Positions 5,766 through 6,132 of a DNA stretch of 6,132 nucleotides are shown here, piece by piece. Position 1 is the first letter of the stretch. Every line of letters starts with the position of its first letter. The notes beneath the pieces are model-generated. The model worked only from the letters and a program-made list of their open reading frames with translations. It searched no databases and was not told the DNA's origin. Both the position numbers and the translations under genes were made by a program. The stretch is taken from positions 1 through 6,132 of the forward strand of contig MTKS01000101.1 in NCBI GenBank assembly GCA_004028495.1. The letters are read 5' to 3'. Origin of the DNA: Candidatus Electrothrix marina (GTDB taxonomy: Bacteria; Desulfobacterota; Desulfobulbia; Desulfobulbales; Desulfobulbaceae).

Positions 5766-6132
5766 GCACCCTCTATCTCCCCCAAATTCAAAAAGCTCGC
5801 AGAGTAACTGGAAAAACGTTGGCGTTTCGAGATGCAACTGTAACTGATGCTGAATTTATTCTAATGTTGCGCACTAATGAAAAAAGATCTCGTTATCTTA
5901 GCCCGGTCAGTAATGACATTGAATCGCAGCAAGCATGGCTGACTCGCTATGCACAAATGCAGGATCAAGCGTATTTTATTATTGAATTTGAGGGTGAATT
6001 CATTGGTACTGTGCGTTGTTACGACGCACGTGAGGATAGTTTTTGCTGGGGATCATGGATTTTGATTGATAACTCTCCCCGTCATGCTGCCATCGAATCT
6101 GCGCTTATGGTTTATGCTTATGCTCTTAATTA
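5762..6132 (+). CDS. GNAT-family N-acetyltransferase, truncated by the window end
   Basis: 123 codons are visible before the edge. The start ATG overlaps the exporter stop (ATGA) and has a good ribosome-binding site, so the two genes are almost certainly one operon. The protein follows the RimJ/RimL-type GNAT layout: an opening strand LAFRDATVTDAEFIL (20-34), then helical segments, then the strand pair YFIIEFEGEFIGTVRCYD (71-88), whose EGEFIGTV turn is typical of the family. The segment SWILIDNSPRHAAIESALMVYAYAL (98-122) approaches the acetyl-CoA-binding region. The full acetyl-CoA loop and the C-terminal strands lie partly or wholly outside. GNAT enzymes transfer an acetyl group from acetyl-CoA to an amine. 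Beside a glycan-flippase-like exporter, an amino-sugar substrate (as for PseH) is plausible, but protein or antibiotic acetylation cannot be excluded. Confidence 0.85.
   Translation, partial: MSTLYLPQIQKARRVTGKTLAFRDATVTDAEFILMLRTNEKRSRYLSPVSNDIESQQAWLTRYAQMQDQAYFIIEFEGEFIGTVRCYDAREDSFCWGSWILIDNSPRHAAIESALMVYAYALN

Overview
This 6.1 kb window is bacterial chromosome with short intergenic gaps. It carries four complete protein genes and a gene fragment at each edge. The gene repertoire and codon use suit a Gram-negative proteobacterium, perhaps a Desulfobacterota-type (deltaproteobacterial) genome. That placement is an impression from protein style, not a demonstrated assignment. There is no rRNA, tRNA, CRISPR array, insertion sequence or phage gene that I can support.

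Left part (1-2640, + strand): the last 34 codons of an unrecognised protein run into a complete hrpB through a 4-base GTGA overlap, so the two are probably co-translated. HrpB is a DEAH-box helicase with all helicase motifs intact and the family's typical C-terminal end. Its coding DNA is clearly GC-richer than the rest of the window.

Middle (2641-3146): a 166-bp gap holds a weak terminator candidate, a plausible sigma70-type promoter, a strong match to the 7-1-7 Fur operator, a 9-bp direct repeat and a near-perfect Shine-Dalgarno. They precede an 88-codon gene of low GC (88/240 bases, about 37%, over 2821-3060). Its product resembles an isolated histidine-kinase dimerization (DHp/HisKA) domain in which the phospho-accepting histidine is replaced by valine and no ATPase domain follows. 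This is the most unusual item in the window: a possible iron-responsive, catalytically dead, stand-alone DHp protein.

Right part (3147-6132): a YkuE-like metallophosphoesterase with a twin-arginine-type N-terminus is read leftward, convergent with the small gene. It is divergent, across only 42 bp, from a full-length ABC exporter (membrane and nucleotide-binding domains in one chain) that resembles PglK-type lipid-linked-oligosaccharide flippases. The exporter gene overlaps the start of a GNAT acetyltransferase gene by ATGA; that gene runs off the window. Exporter plus acetyltransferase suggest the left border of a surface-glycan locus continuing to the right. The phosphoesterase may act on an envelope phosphate substrate, but that link rests only on adjacency.
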